From positions 1 through 39,825 of the forward strand of contig CAMOTI010000147.1 of the NCBI GenBank assembly GCA_946625675.1: a DNA stretch of 39,825 bases. The letters are read 5' to 3'. The stretch is from an uncultured Prevotellaceae bacterium. GTDB taxonomy: Bacteria > Bacteroidota > Bacteroidia > Bacteroidales > Bacteroidaceae. Shown here one piece after another: positions 39,818 to 39,825 of the stretch. A model generated the notes under the pieces. It saw only the letters and a program-made list of their open reading frames with translations, did no database searches and was not told the origin of the DNA. The stretch's first letter is position 1. Each line of letters begins with the position of its first letter. The translations under genes were made by a program, and so were the position numbers.

Positions 39818-39825
39818 GCGCGATT

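Overview
The window reads as the chromosome of a gut- or mouth-type Bacteroidales, most like Prevotella and relatives. The grounds are promoters of the Bacteroidetes form TTTG-N19-20-TAnnTTTG, no Shine-Dalgarno sequences, a complete Mfa/Fim-type fimbrial operon, an ATP-dependent PEP carboxykinase, a DUF4254-GT9 pair, pectin- and arabinan-type glycan enzymes, and the C-terminal tail usual on secreted Prevotella proteins. I saw no rRNA, tRNA, CRISPR array or intact insertion sequence.

Layout. 0-5.4 kb: a small secreted lysozyme-like protein and a very large secreted rhamnogalacturonan lyase, both on the minus strand. 5.9-18.7 kb: one plus-strand surface operon behind a perfect consensus promoter, encoding a DUF3575/OmpA/TPR protein, the major fimbrillin, an Mfa2/FimB-type anchor and three large accessory or tip lipoproteins, then a small lipoprotein. 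18.7-25 kb: a zinc-less class III sirtuin, an Arg/His/Pro-rich secreted protein, pckA with an unusual leader, and a secreted M6 metalloprotease with a dockerin. 25-29 kb: DUF4254, a GT9 glycosyltransferase, a truncated sensor remnant, then argB, HIT and greA on the minus strand. 29-33.5 kb: a GH43-like enzyme, a probable orphan small RNA, a deletion scar that beheaded a NADAR gene and a zeta-toxin gene together, a DUF2271 protein and a bacterial DA1-like peptidase. 33.5-39.8 kb: a histidine phosphatase, a membrane protein, purD, a possible 50-residue gene, an MFS transporter and an SH3b/zinc-motif protein.

How the parts work together. The fimbrial genes form a chaperone-independent lipoprotein pilus: a major shaft subunit, an anchor, and minor/tip subunits with Thr-Arg sites that could be cut by an arginine-type protease. 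The third accessory subunit has a foreign-looking AT-rich adhesive region set between host-like ends.

The most unusual signal is between the genes. Short degenerate tandem arrays with exact 9-bp and 7-bp periods occur in many gaps. Upstream of at least five start codons they appear in the same order (9-mer array, 7-mer array, ATG) and in the same sense, with the 7-mers G-free on the coding strand. A second dispersed element, about 60 bp and palindromic with paired compensating changes, occurs four times between 31 and 39 kb. Terminator-like hairpins in the leaders of pckA and greA, and a promoter-to-terminator unit without an ORF at 30.5 kb, are candidates for regulatory RNAs.
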